Positions 24,430 through 34,277 of a stretch of 64,000 nt of DNA are shown here, piece after piece. Both the position numbers and the translations under genes were made by a program. Position 1 is the stretch's first letter. The number at the start of each line of letters is the position of its first letter. The notes beneath the pieces are model-generated. The model was not told where the DNA came from, made no database searches, and saw only the letters and a program-made list of their open reading frames with translations. The stretch is from the NCBI RefSeq assembly GCF_003386285.1, contig NZ_QPNC01000011.1, forward strand, positions 1 through 64,000, in the 5' to 3' direction. This stretch comes from Nocardiopsis sp. FIRDI 009. Its GTDB lineage: Bacteria > Actinomycetota > Actinomycetes > Streptosporangiales > Streptosporangiaceae.

Positions 24430-26093
24430 CGGCTGCCTCCCAGTACGGCGTGGATGTACGGAGTGCGCTCGATCAGCTCCATCGCGGTCTCCGACGCGTA
24501 GGCGATGAGCGGACCCGCGAACACGGTCAGGGCCAGCCCCATGACGACCAGCGCCATCGTGGCGCCGACCATGCTCCGGGGCAGGACCACCGATGTCACC
24601 ACCCGTGTCGCGGCCCGGGTGGCGGTGTCCTCCAGCCGGGAGGAGGGGCCGACCGCCTCCTCCGGGCCCAGGGCCGCGGTGGACGTGTCACCGCCCTCCT
24701 CGCTCTCCTCCAGGACCGTGCCCGGTTCGGCGACCATGCCCTCGGCGGGAGAGCGCCAGAACGCGTAGCTCCACACCCGCGCCATGACGTACAGCGTGAG
24801 CAGGCTGGTCACCACCGACGCCACGACCAGCGCGTAGGCCATCGGCGTCCCGGACTGCACACCGGCCTGGAGCAGGCCGAGCTTGCCGAGGAACCCGGAC
24901 AGCGGGGGGATGCCGCCCAGGTTCATCGCCGGGATGAAGAACAGCACCGCCAGCACCGGCGCGATCCGCCCCAGCCCGCCCAGGTCGTCCAGCGACGTGG
25001 AGCCGCCGCGCCGTTCGATCAGCCCCGTGATGAGGAACAGCGTCGTCTGCACGGTGATGTGGTGGGCGACGTAGAACACCGCGCCGGACAGTCCCAGCTC
25101 GTTGCCGATCGCCACCCCGAACAGCATGTACCCGATGTGGCTGACCAGGGTGAAGGACAGCAGACGCTTGATGTCGTTCTGGGCGACCGCGCCCAGCGCG
25201 CCCATGATCATGGTGGCCAGGGCGACCCACAGCAGGAGCGTGTCGATCTGCGTGCCGGGGAACATCAGGGTCTGCGCGCGGATGATCGCGTACACGCCCA
25301 CCTTGGTCAGCAGGCCCGCGAACACCGCGGTGACCGGCACCGGAGCGGTCGGGTAGGAGTCGGGCAGCCACGCCGACAGCGGGAACACGGCGGCCTTGAT
25401 GCCGAAGGCGACGACCAGGATGACCTCCAGCACGAGCCGCAGCTCGGTGGAGACGTCCCACAGCCGCTCGGCCAGCAGCGCCATGTTCACGGTTCCGGTC
25501 GCGGCGAAGACGAGCCCGATCGCGATGAGGAACAGCACCGAGGACAGCAGCGACACCACCACGTAGATGGCGCCCGCGCGCATGCGCGGCTGGGTGCCGC
25601 CCAGGGTCAGCAGGACGTAGCTGGCGGTCAGCAGGATCTCGAACCCGACGTAGAGGTTGAACAGGTCACCGGCCAGGAAGGCGTTGGAGACCCCGGCGAC
25701 CAGGATCAGGTAGGTCGGCTGGTACACCGACAGCGGCGCCACCTCGGCCTTGCCCGCCATGCCCTGGCCGATGGAGTACACCAGCACCGCCAGGGTGATG
25801 GCCGCGGACACGGTCACGAACAGGGCCGACAGCCGGTCGGCCACCATGGTGATCCCGAGCGGCGCCTCCCAGCCGCCGAGCTGGACCGCGAGCGGCCCGA
25901 CGGCGTCGGCGCCGACCATGAGCGCGAACCCGATCAGGAGCACGGCCGTGAGCGTGGCGACGCTGACCCACTGCTGGAGCCGGGGCCAGCGGCTGCCGAG
26001 CGCGAGCTTGACCCCGGCGGCGAACAGCGGCAGGACCACCGGCAGCGGGACGAGGTGGTGCACGTCCGCGGCGAAGAGGGATCCGTCGTTCAT
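24426..26093 (-). CDS. mrpD: Mrp antiporter subunit D
   Basis: 555 aa, homologous to complex I antiporter-like subunits (NuoN/NuoM). Proton_antipo_M domain spans about residues 125-415 (LYVGFEILLTASYVLLTLGG, KAAVFPLSAWLPDSYPTAPVPVTAVFAGLLTKVGVYAIIR, LLSFTLVSHIGYMLFG). A hydrophilic loop near residues 460-490 carries acidic residues (EESEEGGDTSTAALGPEEA) before the last helices. ATG 26093 overlaps the MrpC stop, fixing the start; longer frames are antisense-like artefacts. It forms a proton pathway in the complex. Confidence 0.92.
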   Translation of the reverse strand: MNDGSLFAADVHHLVPLPVVLPLFAAGVKLALGSRWPRLQQWVSVATLTAVLLIGFALMVGADAVGPLAVQLGGWEAPLGITMVADRLSALFVTVSAAITLAVLVYSIGQGMAGKAEVAPLSVYQPTYLILVAGVSNAFLAGDLFNLYVGFEILLTASYVLLTLGGTQPRMRAGAIYVVVSLLSSVLFLIAIGLVFAATGTVNMALLAERLWDVSTELRLVLEVILVVAFGIKAAVFPLSAWLPDSYPTAPVPVTAVFAGLLTKVGVYAIIRAQTLMFPGTQIDTLLLWVALATMIMGALGAVAQNDIKRLLSFTLVSHIGYMLFGVAIGNELGLSGAVFYVAHHITVQTTLFLITGLIERRGGSTSLDDLGGLGRIAPVLAVLFFIPAMNLGGIPPLSGFLGKLGLLQAGVQSGTPMAYALVVASVVTSLLTLYVMARVWSYAFWRSPAEGMVAEPGTVLEESEEGGDTSTAALGPEEAVGPSSRLEDTATRAATRVVTSVVLPRSMVGATMALVVMGLALTVFAGPLIAYASETAMELIERTPYIHAVLGGSR

Positions 26094-26923
26094 CAGTCGT
26101 TCCCCTGCAACTCGCTGTCCTCGGCGCGGGCCAGGCGTTCGCGCTCGGCCCGCATGGTCTGGCGCATCTGCCGCCGCTGGGCGCGGACCCGGCGCCGCAG
26201 TTCCCGCCACAGCTCGCGTTCGGCCGCCCGGTCGGCACGGCGGTGCTCCCGCAGCTTCCTGCGGCCCCGGCGGACGCGTCCGCGCAGCTCGGCCACCTGC
26301 TCGACCATCGTCTGCGTGCGGTCGGTCAGCCGCCGCACGGTCTCCTGGGAGTGCTGGTCGGCGCCGCTCTCCTCGGCGTCCGCCTCGAACCGGGCGAGTT
26401 CGGCCTGGGCAGCGGCGATCTCCGCCTTGATCCGCGCCTGCTCGGCCAGCTCCTGGGCGTCGGCGGCGGCGATGGTCGCCTGGAGCTCGGCCCGCTGGGC
26501 GCGGATGTCGGCGCGCAGCCGGCGGCGTTCGCGGCGGAACCGCCTGCGGACGGCGCGGATACCCTCGCCCCGGACGATCCGGAGGTCCTCGACGTCGTCC
26601 TGGACCTCGTCGTTGCCCTCCAGCTGCCAGCTCCGGTAGGCCATGGCCAGCAGGAAGGCGGTGATGCCGAGGGTGATGACGATGGCGGTCAGGATCATCG
26701 CCTGCGGGAGGGGGTCGTTCATCTCCCCCGGTTCGGTCAGCCAGAGGATCGGCGGCCCCCCGGCCGCGCCGCCCGAGGCGAGGATCATCAGGTTGACGCC
26801 GTTGCTGAGCACGACGAACCCGAGGAGGACGCGGGTCAGGCTGCGTTCCAGGAGGAGGACGACGCCCACCGCGACCAGGACGCCGACGACGAGGACGAGG
26901 ACGAGACTGGGGGTGTCGTTCAT
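26093..26923 (-). CDS. mrpC: Mrp antiporter subunit C with long coiled-coil tail
   Basis: 276 aa. Residues 1-105 are a normal MrpC/NuoK-like subunit (three helices; VLLGFVVLSNGVNLMILASGG, DPLPQAMILTAIVITLGITAFLLAMAYRSW). Residues about 106-276 are an added highly charged Arg/Glu/Ala-rich segment with heptad spacing (RRRFRRERRRLRADIRAQRA, EQARIKAEIAAAQAELARFEAD, QRRQMRQTMRAERERLARAED), a strong coiled-coil prediction. Usual MrpC is about 110-130 aa, so the tail more than doubles it and would lie on the cytosolic face. Stop and start overlap both neighbours, so the tail is truly in frame. Confidence 0.88.
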   Translation of the reverse strand: MNDTPSLVLVLVVGVLVAVGVVLLLERSLTRVLLGFVVLSNGVNLMILASGGAAGGPPILWLTEPGEMNDPLPQAMILTAIVITLGITAFLLAMAYRSWQLEGNDEVQDDVEDLRIVRGEGIRAVRRRFRRERRRLRADIRAQRAELQATIAAADAQELAEQARIKAEIAAAQAELARFEADAEESGADQHSQETVRRLTDRTQTMVEQVAELRGRVRRGRRKLREHRRADRAAERELWRELRRRVRAQRRQMRQTMRAERERLARAEDSELQGND

Positions 26924-29883
26924 GACGTGACCTCCTCGGCCGGGGACTCGTCCCCGTGTCGGGCGGCCTCCGCGGTGTGCGCGGCGTCCCGTTCGATCTG
27001 TTCGTCGATCCGGGCGCCGAGGCTGCGGAGGATGTCCAGGATCAGGCCGATGACCAGCAGGTACACGCCGGTGTCGAACACCAGGCTGGTGGTCAGGTGC
27101 AGGTGGCCCAGGAACGGGACGTGCAGGTCCAGGGAACCGCCGGACAGGACGTCGCCGCCGATGAACGGACCGGCCAGGGCCGTCCCGGTCGCCAGGGCCA
27201 GACCCGCGCCGATGAGGGCGCCGGGCTGCACCCAGGCGGTGGCGTACAGCTCGAACCGGCCGCCCGCCAGGTAGCGGACGATGAGCGCGAGTCCGGCCAC
27301 GATGCCCCCGGCGAAACCGCCGCCGACCGCGGAGTGGCCGGTGAGCAGCAGGTACACGGAGATCACCATGATCACCGGGAAGAGGAAGCGTGAGACCACC
27401 TCGAAGATGACCGACCTGCGCTCCGTGGGCAGCGCCTCGGCGCCGGTCAGCCACGTCCACGTGGCGGCGGGCCGTATGTGCGCCTCGCGCGGCGCGGTGC
27501 GCAGCCCGCCCAGGTCGATGGCCTCACCCCCGACCGGAGGGGCGTGCGGCGCGGTGTGCGACACGGGGCGGAGCCCGTGGGGGCCGCCGCGCGGCTGGGC
27601 GCGTCGGCGCACGAACATCAGGCTGGCCACGCCCGCCGCGGCCGCGCCGAGGACGGAGATCTCCCCCATCGTGTCCCAGGCGCGCACGTCGACGAGGAGG
27701 ACGGAGATGATGTTCTCCCCGCCGACCTCGTGGGCGGCGTCGACGAAGCCGGGTGAGACGGACTCGTCCTGGCGTCCGGCGAGGGCGAAGTAGGTCATGC
27801 TCGCCACGAGCGCCCCGGTGGCCGCACCGATCACCAGGTTCCACATGCGGCGGCCGCGCAGGGCCGGTGTGGAGAACCGGGCGGGCAGGCGGCGCAGGAC
27901 CAGGACGAAGACGACCAGGCTCACGGTCTCCACGAGGAACTGCGTGAGCGCGAGGTCGGGGGCGCCCTGGAGGAAGAACAGCACCGCGCACCCGTAGCCG
28001 GTCATCCCGACGAGGACGACCGCGAACAGCCGGCGCCGCACGAACAGGACGAACAGGCAGGTGAGGATGATGATCACGGTCGGGATCAGCTGCACGGGGG
28101 TGTCCCAGACCCGCACGGGCGGGGTGGGCAGCTCCCACAGGCGGCCGGTGAGGATCGGCCAGCCCGCCACGGTCACCACGGTGACCAGGATCGTGCCGAG
28201 GTAGACGGGCAGCGAACCGCGCTGCGTCCCCCCGGTGAGCTGGAGTGCGGCGTTCTCCAGGGCGGCGAGCATCCGCCGGTAGATCCGGTCGGGGTCGACG
28301 AACGCCGTGCGCACGCCCAGCCACACCACCCGGTGGCGCAGGAGGAAGAGCACGTAGCCCAGGGCCACGCAGAGGGCGGACAGCAGGAGCGGGAGCTCGA
28401 ACCCGTGCCACAGGATCAGGTGGGTGGTCTCGGAGCCGGGGGCCGAGGGGACGGTGTCGGCGTAGGCGGCCAGGAGCGGGTCGAGCCGGTCGGCGAGCGG
28501 ACCGCCGATCAGTCCGAGCACGGCGAGGAGCGCGGCGGGGGCCAGGAACAGCGGTCCGGGCGCGTGCACCGGGGTGTCGGGGACGTTCTCCTTCGTCGCG
28601 AAGGCGCCCCACAGGAAGCGCAGGCTGTAGGCGACGGTGAGGGCGGACCCGGCGACCAGTCCGACGAGCACGGCGGTGTCGACGGCGCCGCCCCCGGTGA
28701 AGGCGCCGAAGGCCAGCTCCTTGGCGGCGAACCCGAGGGCGGGCGGCAGGCCCGCCATCGAGACGAGGGCGAGCAGGGCGGTCCAGAACGCGCCGGGCAT
28801 CGCCGTGCGCAGGCCGGACAGCTCCCGCAGGTCCCGGGTGCCGGTGGAGTGGTCGACGATCCCGACCACGAGGAACAGCGCCGCCTTGAACAGGGAGTGC
28901 GCGACGAGCATCGAGACGCCGGCGAGCGCGGCGGCGCGCGTCCCGGCCCCGAGGAGGGCGACGAGGAAGCCGAGCTGGCTGATGGTGCCGTAGGCCAGGA
29001 CCAGCTTCAGATCGAACTGGCGCAGCGCCTTCCAGCCGCCGAGCAGCATGGTGAGCACGCCGAAGGCCAGCGCCATCGACTGCCAGACGGCGGCGTCGTG
29101 GAAGGCGGGGGTGAGGCGGGCGGTGAGGTAGACCCCGGCCTTGACCATCGCCGCGGCGTGCAGGTAGCCGGAGACCGGTGTGGGGGCGCGCATGGCGGCG
29201 GGCAGCCACAGGCTGAAGGGGGTCAGGGCCGACTTGGACATGGCGCCGATCATGACCAGCGCCAGGGCGATGTTGAGCGTGGTGCCGCCGGGCGGGGGGT
29301 CGGCGACGATCTCGGAGATGACGAAGGTGCCCGCGGCCTCGCCCAGCATGATCAGGCCGACGAACATGGTCAGCCCGCCCGCGGTGGTGACCGTCAGGGC
29401 GGTCATGGCGGCGCGGCGGCTCTCCTTCTGCTCGGTGCTGTGCCCGATGAGCAGGTAGGAGAAGACCGTGGTCAGCTCCCAGTACACGAAGAGCTGGATG
29501 AGGTCGTCGGCCAGGACCAGGCCGAGCATGGCGGCGGCGAAGGCGGTGAACACGCCCGCGAACCGGCCGAGGCCGGGTTCGGAGTCATCGAAGTAGCGGG
29601 CGCAGTAGACGAGGATGAGCGCGCCGACCCCGGCGGCGATGAGCGTCATCACCAGGCCGAGCGCGTCCATGTACAGGCCCAGTCGCAGGGAGAACTGCGG
29701 TGCCCACTCGACCGACGTCGAGAGCGCGTCGCCGCGCGTGATCACGGGGGTCTGGAGGAGGGTCCAGACGGTGGCGGCGCCGGGGACCGCGGCGAGCGCG
29801 ACGAACGCGTTGCGGCCCCATCGGCGTACGAGCAGGGGGGCGAGCGCCGCGGCGATGAAGTGCGCGACGAGCACGGTGGTCAA
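26920..29883 (-). CDS. mrpA: Mrp antiporter fused subunits A and B
   Basis: 987 aa from TTG 29883, which has GGAGGG upstream. A GTG 13 codons earlier is the alternative. N-terminal MrpA/NuoL-like half (about 1-500): LILVYCARYFDDSEPGLGRF, DLIQLFVYWELTTVFSYLLIGH, SALTPFSLWLPAAMRAPTPVSGYLHAAAMVKAGVYL. A middle region (VWDTPVQLIPTVII... GAPDLALTQFLVETVSLVVFVLVLRRLP) matches the MrpA C-terminal domain. From about residue 815 on it is MrpB-like (SRFLFPVIMVISVYLLLTGHSAVGGGFAGGIVAGLALIVRYLAGG). First gene of the operon, divergent from a MarR gene. The complex exports Na+ in exchange for protons, which fits a salt-tolerant host. Confidence 0.92.
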   Translation of the reverse strand: MTTVLVAHFIAAALAPLLVRRWGRNAFVALAAVPGAATVWTLLQTPVITRGDALSTSVEWAPQFSLRLGLYMDALGLVMTLIAAGVGALILVYCARYFDDSEPGLGRFAGVFTAFAAAMLGLVLADDLIQLFVYWELTTVFSYLLIGHSTEQKESRRAAMTALTVTTAGGLTMFVGLIMLGEAAGTFVISEIVADPPPGGTTLNIALALVMIGAMSKSALTPFSLWLPAAMRAPTPVSGYLHAAAMVKAGVYLTARLTPAFHDAAVWQSMALAFGVLTMLLGGWKALRQFDLKLVLAYGTISQLGFLVALLGAGTRAAALAGVSMLVAHSLFKAALFLVVGIVDHSTGTRDLRELSGLRTAMPGAFWTALLALVSMAGLPPALGFAAKELAFGAFTGGGAVDTAVLVGLVAGSALTVAYSLRFLWGAFATKENVPDTPVHAPGPLFLAPAALLAVLGLIGGPLADRLDPLLAAYADTVPSAPGSETTHLILWHGFELPLLLSALCVALGYVLFLLRHRVVWLGVRTAFVDPDRIYRRMLAALENAALQLTGGTQRGSLPVYLGTILVTVVTVAGWPILTGRLWELPTPPVRVWDTPVQLIPTVIIILTCLFVLFVRRRLFAVVLVGMTGYGCAVLFFLQGAPDLALTQFLVETVSLVVFVLVLRRLPARFSTPALRGRRMWNLVIGAATGALVASMTYFALAGRQDESVSPGFVDAAHEVGGENIISVLLVDVRAWDTMGEISVLGAAAAGVASLMFVRRRAQPRGGPHGLRPVSHTAPHAPPVGGEAIDLGGLRTAPREAHIRPAATWTWLTGAEALPTERRSVIFEVVSRFLFPVIMVISVYLLLTGHSAVGGGFAGGIVAGLALIVRYLAGGRFELYATAWVQPGALIGAGLALATGTALAGPFIGGDVLSGGSLDLHVPFLGHLHLTTSLVFDTGVYLLVIGLILDILRSLGARIDEQIERDAAHTAEAARHGDESPAEEVTS

Positions 29884-30027
29884 TGCGTCGTCCCTCCCGG
29901 ATGGGTCCGGGCCCGCTTGCACCTGGAGCGGACACCTGCCGCCCCGAGGCCGGGGCGGCGGTTCCGCGGGCGGAGGTGTCGGTTCGGCCTCGGCGGGGCA
30001 TGAATCATCGTGAAATTACGTACCTTT

Positions 30028-30040
30028 GCTATCTAATAGC
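30028..30040. promoter_or_regulatory. AT-rich palindrome between mrpA and marR
   Basis: GCTAT-CTA-ATAGC lies in a strikingly AT-rich patch (about 30003-30060) of an otherwise GC-rich gap between the divergent Mrp operon and a MarR gene. Candidate promoter/operator for both. Confidence 0.4.
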
Positions 30041-30113
30041 TAGACTACACAATAATCAAACCGCCGCGCGCGTCCAGGTGTGTGGCGTACGCCCAGTCAG
30101 CGAGGATCGTTTC

Positions 30114-30611
30114 GTGTCTGACGAGACAGCCGAACCCGGGGTCGAGCCGCCCGACGCCGAAGCACGCGACACCGAACCGCCCGACGTCGGCCTCGACGAG
30201 TTCCAGCGCGCCTGGACCGAACTGATCAACGCCGCGATCCACGCCCGATCCCGCGGTGGCCAGGGGCACGAGGAGCTCACACTGACGCAGACGCTCCTGA
30301 TGGAGGCCGTGCGCGGCATGGACGAGCCGAGCGTGGGCGCGGTCGCCCGGGTCGTCGGTGTGTCGTCCCCCTCCGCCACTCGCATGATCCAACAGCTCGA
30401 ACGCAAGGGGATGATGGCGCGCCGCCGCTCCGAGCGGGACGAGCGCAGCACGGTGGTGCACATCACCGAGGAGGGCGACCGGGTCCTCGCCGCCCGCCGG
30501 GCGGTGCTGGAGAGCAAACAGCGCAGGATGTACGACGCGATCCGGCCGTCGCTGCGGCCCTACGTGGTCACCGTCCTGCGCGACCTGCGCGAGGCCCTCG
30601 ACGACGTGTGA
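30114..30611 (+). CDS. MarR-family regulator
   Basis: 165 aa from GTG 30114 with a GAGG about ten bases upstream. After an acidic N terminus (~30 aa), residues 35-165 are a MarR winged helix: LTLTQTLLMEAVRGMDEPSVGAVARVVGVSSPSATRMIQQLERKGMMARRRSERDERSTVVHITEEGDRVL, with the typical D-x-R wing (SERDERS). It is divergent from the Mrp operon and shares its AT-rich promoter gap, so it may regulate Mrp expression. Ligand unknown. Confidence 0.8.
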   Translation: MSDETAEPGVEPPDAEARDTEPPDVGLDEFQRAWTELINAAIHARSRGGQGHEELTLTQTLLMEAVRGMDEPSVGAVARVVGVSSPSATRMIQQLERKGMMARRRSERDERSTVVHITEEGDRVLAARRAVLESKQRRMYDAIRPSLRPYVVTVLRDLREALDDV

Positions 30612-30673
30612 GCCCGTCGGGGCCTCCCCGCGACCCGGCCCGACCAGGGCGCCCGGCCACGCGCGGCCCGGGC

Positions 30674-30688
30674 TCTGCCGTGGGCAGA
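30674..30688. promoter_or_regulatory. TCTGCC-N3-GGCAGA operator upstream of clpP
   Basis: TCTGCCGTGGGCAGA, about 105 bp before the first clpP start, and followed immediately by another half site (GGGCAGATCTGCCC at 30682-30695). The same 6-3-6 palindrome occurs upstream of the XRE regulator at 32671-32685. Probably that regulator's binding site. Confidence 0.6.
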
Positions 30689-30791
30689 TCTGCCCCGGGC
30701 CGAAACGGTGGCGGTCGCCGGGCGCGTCGCCGCAGGGTGGAACCACCGGCCGGGCGGACGACCGCTCCGCCGACCGGTGGAGGAGAGTTCC

Positions 30792-31457
30792 ATGCTGACC
30801 CACGAACGGCCCGTCGCCGGACACGAGGCGGCGGGCGGCGCCTTCGACGACCAGCTGGCGGCCCGCCTGCTGCGCAGCCGCATCGTGCTGCTGGGCACGC
30901 AGGTGGACGAGACCAGCGCCAACCGGGTGTGCGCCCAGATGATGCTGCTGGCCGACGAGGACCCCCGGCGCGACATCACCCTCGCGATCAACAGCCCCGG
31001 AGGCTCCGTCTACGCGGGGATGGCCGTCTACGACACCATGCGCTTCATCCCCAACGACGTGTCCACGCTGGTCATGGGGTTCGCCGCCAGCATGGGCCAG
31101 TTCCTGGCCTGTGCCGGGACCGCGGGCAAGCGGTACAGCCTGCCGCACGCGCGGATCATGATGCACCAGCCCTCGGGCGGGCTCGGCGGGACCGCCGCCG
31201 ACATCGCCATCCAGGCGGAGAACCTCGCGCACACGAAGCGGACCATGATCCGGCTCATCGCCGAGCACACCGGCCAGAGTGAGGAGACCGTCGCCAGGGA
31301 CCAGCACCGCGACGCGTGGTTCACCGCCCAGGAGGCCAGGGACTACGGCTTCGTGGACCACGTGGTGACGTCGGTGCGCGAGTTGGCGGGCAGCGGATTC
31401 CGGCTCGGAGCCTCGACGCCCGGGTTCGCGCACCGGATCGGAGGAGAGGACGCATGA
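30792..31457 (+). CDS. clpP: ATP-dependent Clp protease proteolytic subunit
   Basis: 221 aa ClpP serine peptidase. Catalytic Ser100 is in [10 protein letters not shown], the His in [11 protein letters not shown], and the Asp in [34 protein letters not shown] is the conserved handle/oxyanion region. It would assemble as heptameric rings with the second subunit and work with a Clp ATPase encoded elsewhere. It overlaps the next clpP by four bases (ATGA). AGGAGAGTTCC precedes ATG 30792. As an extra pair with its own regulator, this may be the inducible ClpP3P4-like set. Confidence 0.9.
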   Translation: MLTHERPVAGHEAAGGAFDDQLAARLLRSRIVLLGTQVDETSANRVCAQMMLLADEDPRRDITLAINSPGGSVYAGMAVYDTMRFIPNDVSTLVMGFAASMGQFLACAGTAGKRYSLPHARIMMHQPSGGLGGTAADIAIQAENLAHTKRTMIRLIAEHTGQSEETVARDQHRDAWFTAQEARDYGFVDHVVTSVRELAGSGFRLGASTPGFAHRIGGEDA

Positions 31458-32074
31458 GCGGACGCTACACCGTGCCGGTGGTCGTGGAGCGCACCCCCAG
31501 GGGCGAGCGGTCCTTTGACGTGTTCAGCCGACTGCTGTCGGAGCGGATCATCTTCCTGGGAACGGCGATCGACGACGATGTCGCCAACGTGGTCATGGCG
31601 CAGATGCTGCACCTGGACCACGAGTCGAGCGAGTCCGACATCCAGCTCTACATCAACTCGCCGGGCGGATCGTTCACGGCGCTGACCGCCATCTACGACA
31701 CCATGCGGTTCGTGCGGGCCGACGTCGCCACGGTGTGCATGGGCCAGGCGGCCTCGGCAGCGGCCGTGCTGCTCGCGGCGGGGGCGCCGGGCAAGCGGAT
31801 GGCGCTGGAGCACGCCCGGGTACTGCTGCACCAGCCGTCGACCGAGGGGCAGGGGGTCGCCGCCGACCTGGAGATCCAGGCGGAGGAGATCCTGCGCGTG
31901 CGCTCCCAGGTCGAGGCGATCCTGTCCCGGCACACCGGCCAGACGGTGGAGCGGCTGCGGGCCGACACCGACCGGGACCGGATCCTCACCGCCGAACAGG
32001 CCAGGGAGTACGGGCTGGTGGACGGGATCGTCACCACCCGCGACCCGGCGGACGACAGGAGCCGGGCCGCCTAG
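31454..32074 (+). CDS. clpP: Second Clp protease proteolytic subunit
   Basis: 206 aa. Catalytic Ser101 in [11 protein letters not shown], His in [11 protein letters not shown], Asp in [33 protein letters not shown] is conserved. ATGA overlap with the upstream clpP points to equimolar production and a hetero-oligomeric protease, as known for actinobacterial ClpP pairs. Confidence 0.9.
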   Translation: MSGRYTVPVVVERTPRGERSFDVFSRLLSERIIFLGTAIDDDVANVVMAQMLHLDHESSESDIQLYINSPGGSFTALTAIYDTMRFVRADVATVCMGQAASAAAVLLAAGAPGKRMALEHARVLLHQPSTEGQGVAADLEIQAEEILRVRSQVEAILSRHTGQTVERLRADTDRDRILTAEQAREYGLVDGIVTTRDPADDRSRAA

Positions 32075-32168
32075 GCGGCGCCGGTCGTGGTCCCCCGCTC
32101 CGCTTCGGTCCGCCCGGCGCCCGCCACCGCCCTCAGACGGACCACGGCGGGGTCGGGGGAGACGCCGC

Positions 32169-32588
32169 TCAGGCGGCCAGGGACATGATCCGGGCCCCGC
32201 GCGCGGGGGCGGGGGCCGGGACGGAGCCCGCCCGCCGGAAGTCGCCCGGGCCGGCGCCGGCCCGGAGCGGGGCCGCCAGCGCGGTGCGCCGGTACAGCTC
32301 GGCGAGGACGTCGGGGAGGGTCAACCCCAGGGAGCGGTACACCGCCGCGAGCACCTCGGAGGAGGCCTCCTTGCGGCCGCGCTCGATCTCCGACAGGTAG
32401 GGGAGCGAGACCTGGGCCTCCTCGGCGACCTCCCGGAGCGTCCGCCCCTGCTCGGTCCGGGTGCGCCGCAGCAGGTCGCCGACGATGTCGCGCATGAGCG
32501 GCTCCTCGCGCGCCACGGGTTCCTCCCGCACCTCCCGGCGCGGGCCCCGGCGGGCCTCGTCCAGGGAGCGAAGGACGGTGTCGGTCAT
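32169..32588 (-). CDS. XRE/ClgR-like regulator of clp genes
   Basis: 139 aa, ATG 32588. After a charged N terminus, residues about 35-95 are an XRE helix-turn-helix (LRRTRTEQGRTLREVAEEAQVSLPYLSEIERGRKEASSEVLAAVYRSLGLTLPDVL), the arrangement of ClgR/PopR-type activators of clp genes. It is convergent with the clpP pair, and the same TCTGCC-N3-GGCAGA palindrome lies upstream of both, supporting control of clpP and itself. The C-terminal MSLAA ends in small residues, which in ClgR/PopR-like proteins act as a ClpP degradation signal; that reading is an inference. Confidence 0.75.
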   Translation of the reverse strand: MTDTVLRSLDEARRGPRREVREEPVAREEPLMRDIVGDLLRRTRTEQGRTLREVAEEAQVSLPYLSEIERGRKEASSEVLAAVYRSLGLTLPDVLAELYRRTALAAPLRAGAGPGDFRRAGSVPAPAPARGARIMSLAA

Positions 32589-32670
32589 CGGTGCCTCCCA
32601 GGGCGTGCGGCGCTGCTCCGACTCCGAGCGTACGCCGCGCGCGGGGGAGGGGGGAGGGGGCGGACCCGCT

Positions 32671-32685
32671 TCTGCCGACGGCAGA
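32671..32685. promoter_or_regulatory. TCTGCC-N3-GGCAGA operator upstream of XRE gene
   Basis: TCTGCCGACGGCAGA, 83 bp upstream of the XRE/ClgR-like start; flanking bases extend it to a perfect CTTCTGCCG-A-CGGCAGAAG. Same half sites and spacing as at 30674-30688. Confidence 0.6.
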
Positions 32686-32837
32686 AGGGGACGGCCGGGG
32701 GGCGGGGCCCGCTCCGACCACGCGCGTCCCACGCCCCGGCCAAGGTCCCCCCAAGGGTTGCCCCGACTGGCGTGTGCCCGGTGTCCATCCACTGACCAGG
32801 GGGAACGAGGGTAAGGGCGTCGACCAGGGAGGAAACC

Positions 32838-33101
32838 GTGGAGATCACCGGAATCATCAGCGCGATCGTCGTCGGTCTGATCATCGGTGCGCTGGGCCGA
32901 CTCGTCGTCCCCGGCAAACAGCACCTGCCGATCTGGCTGACCCTGCTTCTGGGCATCGTCGCCGCCTTCGTCGGCGGCTTCCTCGCCCACCTCGTCTCGT
33001 CCATGTGGTGGTGGGTGCTGATCGTCCAGGTTCTGGTCGCGGCCGTCATCGTCTACCTGGCCGACGGCATGTACGCCAGGAAACCCGGGGGAGCCGCCTG
33101 A
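32838..33101 (+). CDS. GlsB/YeaQ/YmgE-family membrane protein
   Basis: 87 aa, GTG start with GGGAGG nearby. Three predicted helices: ISAIVVGLIIGALGRLVVPG, WLTLLLGIVAAFVGGFLAHL, WWVLIVQVLVAAVIVYLADG. The GLIIGALGRLVVPGKQ start and GIVAAFVGGFLA repeat are the family signature (transglycosylase-associated/stress proteins). Role unknown; often stress-induced. Confidence 0.85.
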   Translation: MEITGIISAIVVGLIIGALGRLVVPGKQHLPIWLTLLLGIVAAFVGGFLAHLVSSMWWWVLIVQVLVAAVIVYLADGMYARKPGGAA

Positions 33102-33128
33102 GCGGCGACCCGGCACGGCGCCCGCGCC

Positions 33129-34273
<1,145 letters not shown>

Positions 34274-34277
<4 letters not shown>

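Noticed and set aside
24450-26639. 729-codon frame antisense to mrpD/mrpC
   Set aside because: His/Arg/Gln-rich shadow of the mrp genes; no domains.
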